DNA of 64,000 nt, from the NCBI GenBank assembly GCA_024508675.1, contig JANINQ010000008.1, positions 186,001 through 250,000 on the forward strand. The letters are read 5' to 3'. A model generated the notes under the pieces. It was not told the DNA's origin. It worked only from the letters and a program-made list of their open reading frames with translations, and did not search any database. Position 1 is the stretch's first letter. The number at the start of each line of letters is the position of its first letter. Below, piece by piece: positions 17,805 through 31,751 of this stretch. Position numbers and translations under genes: made by a program. Source of the stretch: Afipia sp. (GTDB lineage: Bacteria > Pseudomonadota > Alphaproteobacteria > Rhizobiales > Xanthobacteraceae).

Positions 17805-18985
17805 CCGAAGCCGTTATCGTCTCCACCGCACGCACGCCGATCGGCAAGGCCTATCGCGGCGCGCTCAACAACACCGAAGGCGCGACGCTCCTCGGCCACG
17901 CCATCGAACAGGCGGTCAAGCGCGCCGGTGTCGATCCGGCAGAGATCGAGGACGTGGTGATGGGCGCCGCCATGCAGCAGGGCGCCACCGCTGGCAACAT
18001 CGCCCGCAAGGCCGCGCTGCGCGCCGGTCTTCCGGTCACGGTCGGCGGCACCACCATCGACCGCCAGTGCGCCTCGGGCCTGCAGGCCATCGCGCTCGCT
18101 GCGCGTTCGGTGCTGTTCGACGGCGTTCAGGTCGCGGTCGGCGGCGGCGGCGAGTCCATCAGCCTCGTGCAGAACGAGCACATGAACCTGTTTCATGCGG
18201 TCGATCCCGCGCTGAAGGCGATCAAGGGCGACGTCTACATGGCGATGCTGGACACCGCCGAAGTGGTGGCCAAGCGTTACGGCATTTCGCGCGAGAAGCA
18301 GGACGAATACTCGCTGGAGAGCCAGCGCCGCACCGCGGCTGCGCAGCAGGGCGGCAAGTTCAAGGATGAAATCGCGCCGATCGCGACCAAGATGGCCGTC
18401 GTCGACAAGAACACCAAGGAAGTGTCCTACAAGGACATCACCCTGTCGCAGGATGAAGGTCCGCGTCCGGAAACCACCGCTGAAGGTCTCGCTGGCCTGA
18501 AGCCGGTGCGCGAGAACGGCACCGTCACCGCCGGCAACGCCAGCCAGCTCTCGGACGGCGCTGCCGCCACTGTCATCATGAGCGACAAGGAAGCTGCCAA
18601 GCGCGGCCTCAAGCCGCTCGGCATTTTCCGCGGCTTCGTCGCCTCCGGCTGCGAACCCGATGAAATGGGCATCGGTCCGGTGTTCGCGATCCCGCGCCTG
18701 CTCGAGCGTCACAACCTCAAGATCGACGACATCGACCTGTGGGAGCTCAACGAAGCCTTCGCTGTGCAGGTGCTCTACTGCCGCGACAAGCTCGGCATCG
18801 ATCCTGCGAAGCTGAACGTCAACGGCGGTTCGGTTGCTGTCGGCCATCCTTACGGCATGACCGGCGCTCGTCTCACCGGCCACATCCTGATCGAAGGCCG
18901 TCGCCGCAAGGCCAAGTATGGCGTCGTCACCATGTGCATTGGCGGTGGCCAGGGCGCAGCGGGCCTGTTCGAGTTCGTTCACTAA
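17801..18985 (+). CDS. pimB: Acetyl-CoA acyltransferase (thiolase), PimB type
   Basis: A 394-residue thiolase. The acylated cysteine is Cys90 in DRQCASG, the C-terminal catalytic cysteine is in CIGGGQGAAGLFE (about residue 379), and the active-site histidine is in VGHPYGMTGAR (about 349). NEAF, conserved in the family, is present in WELNEAFAVQV. It cleaves 3-oxoacyl-CoA with CoA to acetyl-CoA and a shortened acyl-CoA. An AGGAGG-like site precedes the ATG, and the start overlaps the pimA stop. The next gene, pimC, follows after a gap containing a palindromic repeat. Confidence 0.9.
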   Translation: MTEAVIVSTARTPIGKAYRGALNNTEGATLLGHAIEQAVKRAGVDPAEIEDVVMGAAMQQGATAGNIARKAALRAGLPVTVGGTTIDRQCASGLQAIALAARSVLFDGVQVAVGGGGESISLVQNEHMNLFHAVDPALKAIKGDVYMAMLDTAEVVAKRYGISREKQDEYSLESQRRTAAAQQGGKFKDEIAPIATKMAVVDKNTKEVSYKDITLSQDEGPRPETTAEGLAGLKPVRENGTVTAGNASQLSDGAAATVIMSDKEAAKRGLKPLGIFRGFVASGCEPDEMGIGPVFAIPRLLERHNLKIDDIDLWELNEAFAVQVLYCRDKLGIDPAKLNVNGGSVAVGHPYGMTGARLTGHILIEGRRRKAKYGVVTMCIGGGQGAAGLFEFVH

Positions 18986-18998
18986 GAGACCAGAACGC

Positions 18999-19113
18999 CG
19001 TCATTGCGAGCCAACGGGTCGGCCCGAAGGGCCGCCCGATGACAAGCTCCGCGAAGCAATCCATCCCGATCATCCAAGTGGATTGCTTCGCCGCTTCGCT
19101 CCTTGCAATGACG
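18999..19113. repeat. Palindromic intergenic repeat, family A (CGTCATTGCGAG..GCAATGACG), copy 1
   Basis: Terminal arms CGTCATTGC and GCAATGACG with inner arms GCGAAGCAATCCA and TGGATTGCTTCGC. It sits between pimB and pimC, inside the operon. Shorter copies are at 20399-20479 and 44997-45086, and a half-copy begins near 25311. The middle section of this copy contains an extra 35-base insert relative to copy 2. Confidence 0.85.
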
Positions 19114-19156
19114 GAACGCCGATGGAAACTTGAATTCGTTTTTCAGGAGGACTCCC

Positions 19157-20344
19157 GTGGATCTCAATTTCACCCAGGAAGAAAATGCTTTCCGCGACGA
19201 AGTGAGAAAGTTCTTCCGCGAAAACATTCCGCCCGCCTTGCACAAGAAGTTGATCGATGGCGGTCATCCGAGCAAGGAAGACATCATCACGTGGACGCGC
19301 ATCCTCAACAAGAAGGGATGGGGCGTTCCGCACTGGCCGAAGGAATATGGCGGCACCGGCTGGTCGCCCGCCAAGCAGCACATCTTCCTTGAAGAATTGC
19401 AGGCAACGCCCGCACCGTCGCCGCTCGCGTTCGGCGTTAACATGGTCGGCCCGGTGATCTACACCTTCGGCAACGAAGAGCAGAAGAAGTATTACCTGCC
19501 GCGCATCGCCAATCTCGACGACTGGTGGTGCCAGGGCTTCTCCGAGCCCGGCTCCGGCTCCGACCTCGCCTCGCTCAAGACCACCGCGAAGCGCAAGGGC
19601 GACGTTTACGTCATCAACGGCCAGAAGACCTGGACCACGCTCGGCCAGCATGCCGACTGGATATTCTGTCTCTGCCGCACCAATCCGGAAGCGAAGAAGC
19701 AGGAAGGCATCTCGTTCATCCTGATCGACATGAAGTCGCGCGGCATCACCGTGCGTCCGATCCAGACCATCGACGGTGGCCACGAAGTCAACGAAGTGTT
19801 CTTCGACGACGTCGAAGTGCCGGTCACCAATCTGGTCGGTCAGGAAAACAAGGGCTGGGATTACGCAAAATTCCTGCTCGGCAACGAGCGCACCAACATC
19901 GCCCGCGTCGGCATGTCCAAGGAGCGCATCCGCCGCGTCCGCGAGCTGGCGCAGACGGTCGAGGCCAATGGCAAGCCGCTGATCCAGGACGATCGTTTCC
20001 GCGAGAAGCTCGCCGCCACCGAGATCGAACTGAAGGCGCTCGAACTGTCGGTGATGCGCGTCATCGCCAACGAGACCAAGAACGGCAAGGGCAAGCCGGA
20101 CCCGGCGTCCTCGATCCTCAAGATCAAGGGCTCGGAAATCCAGCAGACCATTTCCGAACTGCTGGTCGAGGTCGCGGGTCCCTTCGCGGTGCCGTACCTG
20201 CCTGAAGAAGGCATCGGCAACGAGGAAGCAGGCTGGGAGTCGCACGCCGCTCCGCACTACTTCAACTACCGCAAGGTTTCGATCTACGGTGGTTCGAACG
20301 AGATCCAGCGCGGCATCATCGCAAAGGCGGTGCTGGGACTTTAA
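19157..20344 (+). CDS. pimC: Pimeloyl-CoA dehydrogenase-type acyl-CoA dehydrogenase, large subunit
   Basis: A 395-residue flavin acyl-CoA dehydrogenase. The frame is open from an ATG at 19130, but GTG at 19157 (VDLNFTQEENAFRDEVRKFF) has a perfect AGGAGG six bases upstream and matches the family N-terminus, so it is chosen. Typical blocks are WWCQGFSEPGSGSDLASLKT (middle domain), GNERTNIARVGMSKERIRRV, and YGGSNEIQRGIIAKAVLG at the C-terminus. With PimD it should form a heteromeric enzyme that introduces the 2,3-double bond in a dicarboxylyl-CoA, passing electrons to ETF. It is separated from pimB and pimD by palindromic repeats. Confidence 0.88.
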   Translation: MDLNFTQEENAFRDEVRKFFRENIPPALHKKLIDGGHPSKEDIITWTRILNKKGWGVPHWPKEYGGTGWSPAKQHIFLEELQATPAPSPLAFGVNMVGPVIYTFGNEEQKKYYLPRIANLDDWWCQGFSEPGSGSDLASLKTTAKRKGDVYVINGQKTWTTLGQHADWIFCLCRTNPEAKKQEGISFILIDMKSRGITVRPIQTIDGGHEVNEVFFDDVEVPVTNLVGQENKGWDYAKFLLGNERTNIARVGMSKERIRRVRELAQTVEANGKPLIQDDRFREKLAATEIELKALELSVMRVIANETKNGKGKPDPASSILKIKGSEIQQTISELLVEVAGPFAVPYLPEEGIGNEEAGWESHAAPHYFNYRKVSIYGGSNEIQRGIIAKAVLGL

Positions 20345-20352
20345 CGACACCT

Positions 20353-20380
20353 CCTTCTCCCTGCGCTTGCAGGGAGAAGG
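20353..20380. terminator. Hairpin after pimC
   Basis: A perfect 12-bp stem CCTTCTCCCTGC / GCAGGGAGAAGG with a four-base loop, nine bases beyond the pimC stop. No U-tract follows, so it may protect or partly terminate the transcript rather than stop it. Confidence 0.5.
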
Positions 20381-20398
20381 CTTGCTGTTCTCACGTTC

Positions 20399-20479
20399 CG
20401 TCATTGCGAGCGGAGCGAAGCAATCCACCTTCAATCATTCGATCTGGATTGCTTCGTCGCTTCGCTCCTCGCAATGACG
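20399..20479. repeat. Palindromic intergenic repeat, family A, copy 2
   Basis: Arms CGTCATTGCGAG and CGCAATGACG with inner arms GCGAAGCAATCCA and TGGATTGCTTCG. It lies between pimC and pimD and matches copies at 18999-19113 and 44997-45086. Confidence 0.85.
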
Positions 20480-20508
20480 ATGTATCTGGTTTAGCTGAGG
20501 AACACATT

Positions 20509-21648
20509 ATGGATTTCGATCTCTCCGAAGAGCAGCGCCTCCTGAAAGACAGCGTCGACGGGCTGCTGGCCGACTCGTATGACTTCGAACAGCGCAAGAA
20601 GTACGCCGCGGAAAAGGACGGCTGGAGCCGTCAGGTCTGGGGCAAGCTGGCGGAGCAGGGCCTGCTTGGCCTGCCGTTCTCGGAAAACGACGGCGGCTTC
20701 GGCGCGGGTGCGGTGGAAACCGCGATTGTCATGGAATCGCTTGGCCGTTCGCTCGTCCTTGAGCCTTACCTGACCACGGTGGTGATCGGTGGCGGCTTCC
20801 TGCGTCACGGCGCATCCGCCGAGCAGAAGGCCGCGCACATTCCGTCCCTCATCGACGGCAGCAAGACGCTGGCCTTCGCGCAGCTCGAGAAGAACTCGCG
20901 CTACGATCTTGCGGACGTGTCCACCACCGCCAGGAAAAAGGGTGATGGCTGGGTGATCACCGGCGAAAAGCTTGTCGTCCTGCATGGCGACAGCGCCAAC
21001 ACGCTGATCGTGACGGCTCGCACGGCTGGCGGCCAGCGTGACCGCGACGGCATCGGCGTGTTCCTGGTGCCGGCCAATGCCAAGGGCGTCACTGTCAAGG
21101 GTTACGCCACGCAGGACAGCATGCGTGCAGCCGACATCCGGTTTGAAGGCGTGGAAGTGGCTAAGGACGCGTTGCTCGGCGATCCGGCCAAGGGCCTGTC
21201 GCTGGTCGAACGCGTGGTGGACGAAGCACGTATCGCGATGTGCTCCGAGGCCATCGGCGCGATGGAAGAGTCGCTCAAGATGACCGTCGAGTATCTCAAG
21301 ACCCGCAAGCAGTTCGGCGTCGCCATCGGCACGTTCCAGTCGCTGCAGCACCGCGCGTCGGACATGTTCGTGAATCTTGAACAGGCCCGCAGCATGGCGC
21401 TGTTCGCGGCGATGGCGACCGATCTGCCGGAAGGCGAGCGCTCTTCGGCGGTGGCGGCCGCCAAGGTGCAGGTCGGCAAGTCGTCGAAGTTCGTCGGCCA
21501 GCAGTCGATCCAGCTTCACGGCGGCATCGGCATGACCATGGAAGCGGCGATCGGCCACTACTTCAAGCGGCTGTCGGTGATCGAGAACACCTTCGGCGAC
21601 ACCGACTATCACCTGCGCCGCGTCGCGGCGGCTGGTCCGCTGGTGTGA
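20509..21648 (+). CDS. pimD: Pimeloyl-CoA dehydrogenase-type acyl-CoA dehydrogenase, small subunit
   Basis: A 379-residue acyl-CoA dehydrogenase-like protein. The open frame reaches 20404, but its first 35 codons read through the palindromic repeat. ATG at 20509 (MDFDLSEEQRLLKDSVDGLL) has GAGG eight bases upstream and matches the family. Visible features are LEPYLTTVVIGGGFLRHG, EARIAMCSEAIGAMEESLKM, TRKQFGVAIGTFQSLQHRAS and the C-terminal LHGGIGMTMEAAIGHYFKRL. The dehydrogenase family contains paired large/small proteins in which each chain has partly lost FAD or substrate contacts; pairing with PimC follows from order and paralogy. Confidence 0.86.
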   Translation: MDFDLSEEQRLLKDSVDGLLADSYDFEQRKKYAAEKDGWSRQVWGKLAEQGLLGLPFSENDGGFGAGAVETAIVMESLGRSLVLEPYLTTVVIGGGFLRHGASAEQKAAHIPSLIDGSKTLAFAQLEKNSRYDLADVSTTARKKGDGWVITGEKLVVLHGDSANTLIVTARTAGGQRDRDGIGVFLVPANAKGVTVKGYATQDSMRAADIRFEGVEVAKDALLGDPAKGLSLVERVVDEARIAMCSEAIGAMEESLKMTVEYLKTRKQFGVAIGTFQSLQHRASDMFVNLEQARSMALFAAMATDLPEGERSSAVAAAKVQVGKSSKFVGQQSIQLHGGIGMTMEAAIGHYFKRLSVIENTFGDTDYHLRRVAAAGPLV

Positions 21649-21660
21649 TACGTCAGTGCT

Positions 21661-21821
21661 TCTGTGCGGATGCGATCATGTCCGCACAGACTCTCAACAC
21701 GTCATGCCCGGGCATAGCCGTTCGAAGAACGGCGTTCTGAAGAACGCCTATGTCCCGGGCATCTACGTCTTGAGGGTGTTTAAGCAAGGAAGGCGTGGAT
21801 GGCCGGAATAAATCCGGCCAT
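21661..21821. repeat. Cluster of three hairpins between pimD and the SDR gene
   Basis: First, TCTGTGCGGA / TCCGCACAGA at 21661-21690, twelve bases past the pimD stop, a possible terminator without U-tract. Second, a compound palindrome 21704-21762 with outer arms ATGCCCGGG / CCCGGGCAT and inner pairs CCGTTC / GAACGG and GTTC / GAAC. Third, ATGGCCGGA / TCCGGCCAT at 21799-21821. The region has no credible gene; the SDR gene that follows may be transcribed separately. Confidence 0.7.
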
Positions 21822-21876
21822 GACGAATGTGAGTTCTGCAAAACTGCCAGAAAAGTAAAAACAAGAGAGGCCCTTA

Positions 21877-22650
21877 ATGCGAAACTCACCTTTTGACCTG
21901 TCCGGAAAAGTCGCCGTCGTCACCGGGTCGAGCCGCGGCATCGGCCGCGCCTCTGCCGAAATGCTTGCGCAGATGGGCGCCAAGGTGGTCGTCTCCAGCC
22001 GCAAGGCCGATGCCTGCGAGGCTGTTGCGGACGGTATCCGCAAGGCGGGCGGCGATGCCCATGTCATTCCCTGCAACATCTCACGGCGCGAGGAGGTCGA
22101 CGCGCTGATTGCAGGCACCATCAGGCACTATGGCAAGATCGACGTGCTCGTTTGTAATGCAGCGGTGAATCCCTATTACGGTCCGCTGCTCGACATTAAC
22201 GACGAAGCCTTTGACAAGATCATGGGCGCGAACATCAAGAGCAACATCTGGCTCTGCAAGCAGGCGATGCCGCACATGGCCGAGCGCGGCGGCGGCTCGG
22301 TCGTTATCATCTCAAGCATTGGCGGCCTGCGCGGATCGACCGTGATCGGCGCCTACGGCATTTCCAAAGCAGCGGACTTCTCGCTGGCGCGCAGCCTTGC
22401 CGGGGAGTGGGGTCCGAAGAATGTGCGGGTCAACTGCATCGCGCCGGGGCTGGTGAAAACCGATTTCGCCCGCGCGCTGTGGGAGGATCAGGAGAACCTC
22501 AAGCGCCGCACCGCAACCACGCCGCTGCGCCGGATCGGCGAGCCGCATGAGATCGCCGGTGCGGTGGTCTATCTTGCCTCCGACGCCTCCACCTTCATGA
22601 CTGGCCAGACCATCGTGATCGACGGTGGCGTGACGACGGCGGCGGTGTAA
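21877..22650 (+). CDS. Short-chain dehydrogenase/reductase
   Basis: A 257-residue classical SDR: nucleotide-binding TGSSRGIG at 16-23, NAA at about 94-96, and the catalytic set Asn119, Ser146/147, Tyr160 and Lys164 (YGISK). It should oxidise or reduce an alcohol/ketone with NAD(P). The Arg pair SSR..SRK after the second strand suggests NADP(H). It begins at ATG 21877 with AGAGAGG upstream. It follows the pim genes in the same direction but beyond hairpins, so membership in the operon is unsure; a role in oxidising a hydroxy-acid or aldehyde that feeds the pathway would fit. The R. palustris operon has a pimE gene in this area, but I cannot confirm that this is its equivalent. Confidence 0.85.
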   Translation: MRNSPFDLSGKVAVVTGSSRGIGRASAEMLAQMGAKVVVSSRKADACEAVADGIRKAGGDAHVIPCNISRREEVDALIAGTIRHYGKIDVLVCNAAVNPYYGPLLDINDEAFDKIMGANIKSNIWLCKQAMPHMAERGGGSVVIISSIGGLRGSTVIGAYGISKAADFSLARSLAGEWGPKNVRVNCIAPGLVKTDFARALWEDQENLKRRTATTPLRRIGEPHEIAGAVVYLASDASTFMTGQTIVIDGGVTTAAV

Positions 22651-22674
22651 GCTCACCCAGATTTCTCGTGTGCA

Positions 22675-22790
22675 CCTCTCCCCGTTTACGGGGAGAGGTC
22701 GGATCGCTTTTGCGATCCGGGTGAGGGGCTTCTTGCCCCTGTAGTGCTTCGCCCCTCACCCCAACCCTCTCCCCGCGAGCGGGGAGAGGG
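22675..22790. repeat. Compound palindromic repeat (CCTCTCCCCG..CGGGGAGAGG type)
   Basis: Two strong hairpins, CCTCTCCCCG / CGGGGAGAGG at 22675-22698 and CCCTCTCCCC / GGGGAGAGGG at 22765-22790, flank a smaller one (GGATCGC / GCGATCC, 22701-22718) and the pair GTGAGGGGC / GCCCCTCAC (22721-22729, 22751-22759). It fills the gap between the SDR and glpK genes and is probably a dispersed repeat that could also end transcription. Confidence 0.8.
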
Positions 22791-22894
22791 AGCGCATCCT
22801 GCTCGCATCACGATTGACCGCTCGCCTTGACGCGCGCATCCGTTATCGCTTTGTTGCGTTTCGAAACCGAAAAGAAAACATTCGAGGAAACGGC

Positions 22895-24403
<1,509 letters not shown>

Positions 24404-24437
24404 GCGCACATTGAACAACGGCTTGAAGCGATTTATC

Positions 24438-24459
24438 GCAACTGCAGTTGCCTCTTTTT
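24438..24459 (+). terminator. Possible terminator after glpK
   Basis: A small palindrome GCAAC-TGCA-GTTGC followed by CCTCTTTTTA. The stem is only five base pairs, so it is a weak candidate. Confidence 0.4.
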
Positions 24460-24551
24460 AACGGTTTTGGCAGCAGACTGGATTCAGCCGCGATTGCGGC
24501 GTGGTCTTTTTTATCAGGAAATTCAGTAAGTCATTTTCAGGGATTGTCCTC

Positions 24552-25262
24552 ATGTTGCACCGCCGTGCGTTTTGCGCCTGCGCTTCAGCCGCCCTCGTTT
24601 CGTCACTTGCCTCGACCAATGCCCGTGCCGTGGAGGCCGCCTGCGCGGTCATGACCGGCGATCGTCAACGTGCGCTCAACCCGGACGAGGCGCTGGCGCG
24701 GCTCAAGGCCGGCAACGAGCGCTTTGTCGCCGGCAAAACCATCAATTGCGACCTGATGCAGCAGGCGCGGGAAACCTCGAAGTCGCAGGCTCCGTTCGCC
24801 GCCATCGTCAGCTGCATGGATTCGCGCGTGTCGCCCGAGCTTGTCTTCGATCAGCGGATTGGCGACGTGTTCTGCACCCGTGTTGCAGGCAATTTCATCA
24901 ACACGGATTTCCTCGGCAGTCTGGAATACGCAACCAAGGTGGTTGGCGCACGGGCGATTGTTGTGCTCGGTCACAGCGACTGCGGCGCCATCAAGGGTGC
25001 GATAGATCATGTCAAGCTTGGCAATCTGACGGCGACGCTTGCTCATATCCAGCCGGCTGTGACGGCGAGCAAGACCAGCGGCGAACGCACTTCGAAAAAC
25101 GCCGCCTTCGTGCAAACGGTGGCCGAAACCAATGTCAGGATGGGCATGGCAACGCTGACGGCGAAAAGTCCGGTTATCAAAGATCTGGTCAAGGCGGGCC
25201 AGCTTCGCATTGTCGGCGCGATGCAGGATCTTCCGACCGGCCGCGTCAATTTCCTGGCATAG
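24552..25262 (+). CDS. Exported beta-class carbonic anhydrase
   Basis: A 236-residue beta-carbonic anhydrase. The zinc ligands and catalytic pair are visible: Cys88-x-Asp90-x-Arg92 (SCMDSRV) and His141-x-x-Cys144 (GHSDCGAI). In front is an export signal of about 27 residues (MLHRRAFCACASAALVSSLA, ending STNARA), with a twin arginine (HRRAF) that suggests Tat or Sec export. ATG at 24552 is chosen over an upstream ATG at 24501 because it gives a clean signal peptide. Most beta-class enzymes are cytoplasmic; an exported one would hydrate CO2 in the periplasm. No partner gene is adjacent. Confidence 0.9.
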   Translation: MLHRRAFCACASAALVSSLASTNARAVEAACAVMTGDRQRALNPDEALARLKAGNERFVAGKTINCDLMQQARETSKSQAPFAAIVSCMDSRVSPELVFDQRIGDVFCTRVAGNFINTDFLGSLEYATKVVGARAIVVLGHSDCGAIKGAIDHVKLGNLTATLAHIQPAVTASKTSGERTSKNAAFVQTVAETNVRMGMATLTAKSPVIKDLVKAGQLRIVGAMQDLPTGRVNFLA

Positions 25263-25466
25263 CCGCGGACAGGCGAAGTCATTGCGCAACTTGAAGTGCT
25301 GATCGCGGGCCGTCATTGCAAGCGGCGAGGCGTGCGCTCGCTTTCAATTATATTGAAGGCTGACTGCAGCTTTTTGAAAGTAGGGTTCGGCCTCGGGGCC
25401 ACCAATCTGCTTGCCAATCGGGCGGGTTGCCGGGTGTAATCGCCGTATTGTTACGGAGAGCACGCG

Positions 25467-26093
25467 ATGAACCTGATCGGCCAGTATGATTCCCCCTTTG
25501 TGCGGCGTGTCGCGCTCGCGCTGCGGTTCTACGGTATTCCGTTCGAGCAGACGCCGTGGTCGACCTTCGGTGACGCGGAAAAGATCGCGGTCTACAATCC
25601 GCTGATGCGCGTGCCGACGCTGGTGCTGGACGACGGCGAAGCGCTGATCGAAAGCACCGTCATTCTCGATTATCTCGATGAACTCGCCGGGCCGTCGCGC
25701 GCGCTGATCCCCGATTGCGGCCATGTGCGGCGTGAGGTGTTGCATGTCTGCGCCCTGGCCACCGGCCTCGCAGACAAGGCGGTGAGCCTGCTTTACGAGC
25801 GGGTGCTGCGCGGCGAGGAATCCAAACGCTGGGTCGAGCGGTGCCGGACACAGATCTCGGGCGTGCTCGCTGTTCTGGAAGACGAACGCGCGAAGATCAC
25901 GACACGTTACTGGTTCGGCGATCAGCTCACTCATGCCGATATTGCGGTGGCCTGCGTCATCCGCTTCACGCGGGAGGCCCATTCCGGACTGTTCGATGCG
26001 GCGCGTTATCCGGCGCTGGATCGTCATGCAGAAACGTGCGAGGCGCTGCCGCCCTTTCAGGAGATCGTCCAGCCGCTCGCGCCGCCGAGCTGA
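25467..26093 (+). CDS. Glutathione S-transferase family protein
   Basis: A 208-residue GST: an N-terminal thioredoxin-like domain (IGQYDSPFVRRVALALRFYG, with the cis-Pro segment RVPTLVLDDGEALIES at about 49-64) and an all-helical C-terminal domain from about residue 85 (WFGDQLTHADIAVACVIRF). The Ser in YDSPFVRRV is at the usual catalytic position. The start has GGAGAG upstream. It probably conjugates glutathione to electrophiles in the cytoplasm; the specific substrate cannot be told. Confidence 0.88.
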   Translation: MNLIGQYDSPFVRRVALALRFYGIPFEQTPWSTFGDAEKIAVYNPLMRVPTLVLDDGEALIESTVILDYLDELAGPSRALIPDCGHVRREVLHVCALATGLADKAVSLLYERVLRGEESKRWVERCRTQISGVLAVLEDERAKITTRYWFGDQLTHADIAVACVIRFTREAHSGLFDAARYPALDRHAETCEALPPFQEIVQPLAPPS

Positions 26094-26132
26094 GCGCAAG
26101 GGCAGGCTGGGCACCGGAACCGGGCACAAGAC

Positions 26133-26160
26133 AAATGGCCGGAGCAAGCTCCGGCCATTT
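26133..26160. terminator. Bidirectional terminator between gst and the secreted-protein gene
   Basis: A perfect 13-bp stem AAATGGCCGGAGC / GCTCCGGCCATTT with a two-base centre, between convergent genes. Confidence 0.75.
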
Positions 26161-26178
26161 CGCTTCCGCATTCAGCTT

Positions 26179-26784
26179 TTACTGACAGATCTGCATCTGG
26201 CCAGCCTTGTTCTTGAACATCGTACCCGGCTGACACACGAAGCCGTTGCGCGCCGCGTAGTTGGGCGAATAGGCGATCGCTACGCCGTCGTAGTTGTAGC
26301 TCGCCGCATATTCCGGCCTGCCGTACGCATATTCCGGTCCGCCAAAGGCGTAGGTGTCGCGATAGGCATAACGGTCGCGATACGGTCCGCCAAACGGTGC
26401 GGTCGCGATTGCGCCTGCAGTGTTCACCGCGCCGGCCGCGATGGCGCCAGCCGTGCCCACAGCGCCGCCGACAACGTCGGCTGGCCAGAAGCCGCTGCTG
26501 CGATTGTCCCAATTGCGGTCATTCCAGTTGTCGCGCCCGTTCCAGTTGGCGCGGTCGCCCCAATCACCTGCCGCTGTGCGCATAGAGGCGCCGTCACGGT
26601 TTTGAATCCGCGCGCTGTGCCTCATGTGCCTTGCGTGCTTGGAGCTGTGCTTCATGTGCTTGATGGACTTGGCGCTCTTGCCTTGCATCTCGGAGCTTGG
26701 CTTTGCGGTGTCCTGTGCGAGTGCCGGTGCGCTGACCAGAGCGGTTACAGCCGCAGCCGCGGCGAAAATGCTCACCTTTTTCAT
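26179..26784 (-). CDS. Secreted low-complexity protein of unknown function
   Basis: A 201-residue protein with a clear Sec signal peptide (MKKVSIFAAAAAVTALVSAP, ending ALAQ). After it comes a Lys/His-rich stretch (SIKHMKHSSKHARHMRHSAR), then an Asn/Trp/Asp/Arg tract of short repeats (DRANWNGRDNWNDRNWDNRS), a Gly/Ala hydrophobic segment (VVGGAVGTAGAIAAGAVNTA) and a Tyr-rich region with YRDRYAYRDTYAFGG. It ends with QPGTMFKNKAGQMQICQ, a Cys-containing tail. I recognise no domain of known function; similar secreted Gly/Ala/Tyr proteins are common in this group and may sit at the cell envelope. The gene is monocistronic. The His-rich part could bind metal, which is a guess. Confidence 0.75.
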   Translation of the reverse strand: MKKVSIFAAAAAVTALVSAPALAQDTAKPSSEMQGKSAKSIKHMKHSSKHARHMRHSARIQNRDGASMRTAAGDWGDRANWNGRDNWNDRNWDNRSSGFWPADVVGGAVGTAGAIAAGAVNTAGAIATAPFGGPYRDRYAYRDTYAFGGPEYAYGRPEYAASYNYDGVAIAYSPNYAARNGFVCQPGTMFKNKAGQMQICQ

Positions 26785-26928
26785 GTTGGCTCCTTATGTG
26801 AATTGGCGGCGCACCAACGCCTTGCCGGAAGCATGGTTCCGGGTTCCGCATCCATTGACGTCACACATGCGTGAGGAAAGTTCCGTGCCGCCGGATCGAT
26901 ATGAACACAAGGCGTGCAAAACGCGGGA

Positions 26929-26956
26929 TGTCGTCCGCACTTTCGCCGGGACGACA
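26929..26956. repeat. Degenerate palindromic repeat
   Basis: TGTCGTCC / GGACGACA hairpin with inner sequence resembling the GTCCCCGC element at 3291-3411. It lies just past the metH stop (26981, minus strand) and could also serve as its terminator. Confidence 0.55.
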
Positions 26957-26980
26957 TTTCATTGCATCTGATTGCGCGAC

Positions 26981-30835
<3,855 letters not shown>

Positions 30836-30839
30836 GGGA

Positions 30840-31751
30840 TCAGGCAGCCTTCTGCGCGCCGGCCGGGCGAATGCCGAGCAGGTGGCTGATCGCGAACACG
30901 AGATCGGCGCGGTTCATTGTATAGAAGTGAAAATTCTCGACGCCCTGCTTGGCCAGCTTTTGCACCTGCCCTGCGGCGACAGTTGCGGCCACGAGGCGGC
31001 GCGTGTCGGCGTCATCGTCGAGGCCCTCGAACTTGGCTTCCAGCCAGTCCGGAATGGTCGCGCCGGCGCGGGTGGCGAAATTCTTTGCCAGCTTGAAGTT
31101 CTGTACCGGCAGAATGCCCGGCACGATGGGAATAGTGATGCCTGCCGCGCGCACGCGGTCGAGATAGCGATAGTAGAGATCGTTGTCGAAGAAGAACTGG
31201 GTGATTGCGCGGGTCGCGCCGGCATCGACCTTGGCTTTCAGCGCATCTATATCCGCATCAATGCTGGCGCTTTCCGGATGCTTCTCCGGATAGGCCGACA
31301 CGCTGACTTCCATGTCCGGGTGATTACGCTTGATGCTCGCAACGAGATCGGAGGACTGATGATAGCCATCCGGATGCGCGGTGTATTGCGTGCCGATGCC
31401 GCTGGTGGGATCGCCGCGCAGCGCGACGATGTGGCGGACGCCGACATCGTGATAGCGCGCAACCACATCATCGATGTCAGCCTTCGAGGCGGCGACACAG
31501 GTGAGATGCGCGGCTGGCGTCAGCTTGGTCTCGCCGAGAATGCGCGCGATGGTGGAGTGCGTGCGCTCGCGGGTCGAGCCGCCTGCGCCGTACGTCACCG
31601 ACACGAAGTTCGGCGTCAGCGGCGCGAGCCGGTTGATCACCTCCCACAGGCTGCGCTCCATCTCCTCCGTCTTCGGCGGAAAGAACTCGAACGAAATCGC
31701 CGGACGCTTTTGTCCGTGCGTTTCGGCAGGGGCGGCTGTGTCGCTCGTCAC
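30840..31751 (-). CDS. metF: 5,10-methylenetetrahydrofolate reductase
   Basis: A 303-residue [17 protein letters not shown] near the start, [15 protein letters not shown], and [12 protein letters not shown], with the FAD-binding barrel typical of bacterial MetF. It reduces methylene-THF to methyl-THF for MetH, which is encoded immediately downstream. The frame extends to a TTG at 31766, but GTG at 31751 has GGAG at a good distance and is preferred; neither has an ATG alternative. The 433-base region upstream holds repeated GTGGGCA motifs. Confidence 0.93.
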   Translation of the reverse strand: MTSDTAAPAETHGQKRPAISFEFFPPKTEEMERSLWEVINRLAPLTPNFVSVTYGAGGSTRERTHSTIARILGETKLTPAAHLTCVAASKADIDDVVARYHDVGVRHIVALRGDPTSGIGTQYTAHPDGYHQSSDLVASIKRNHPDMEVSVSAYPEKHPESASIDADIDALKAKVDAGATRAITQFFFDNDLYYRYLDRVRAAGITIPIVPGILPVQNFKLAKNFATRAGATIPDWLEAKFEGLDDDADTRRLVAATVAAGQVQKLAKQGVENFHFYTMNRADLVFAISHLLGIRPAGAQKAA

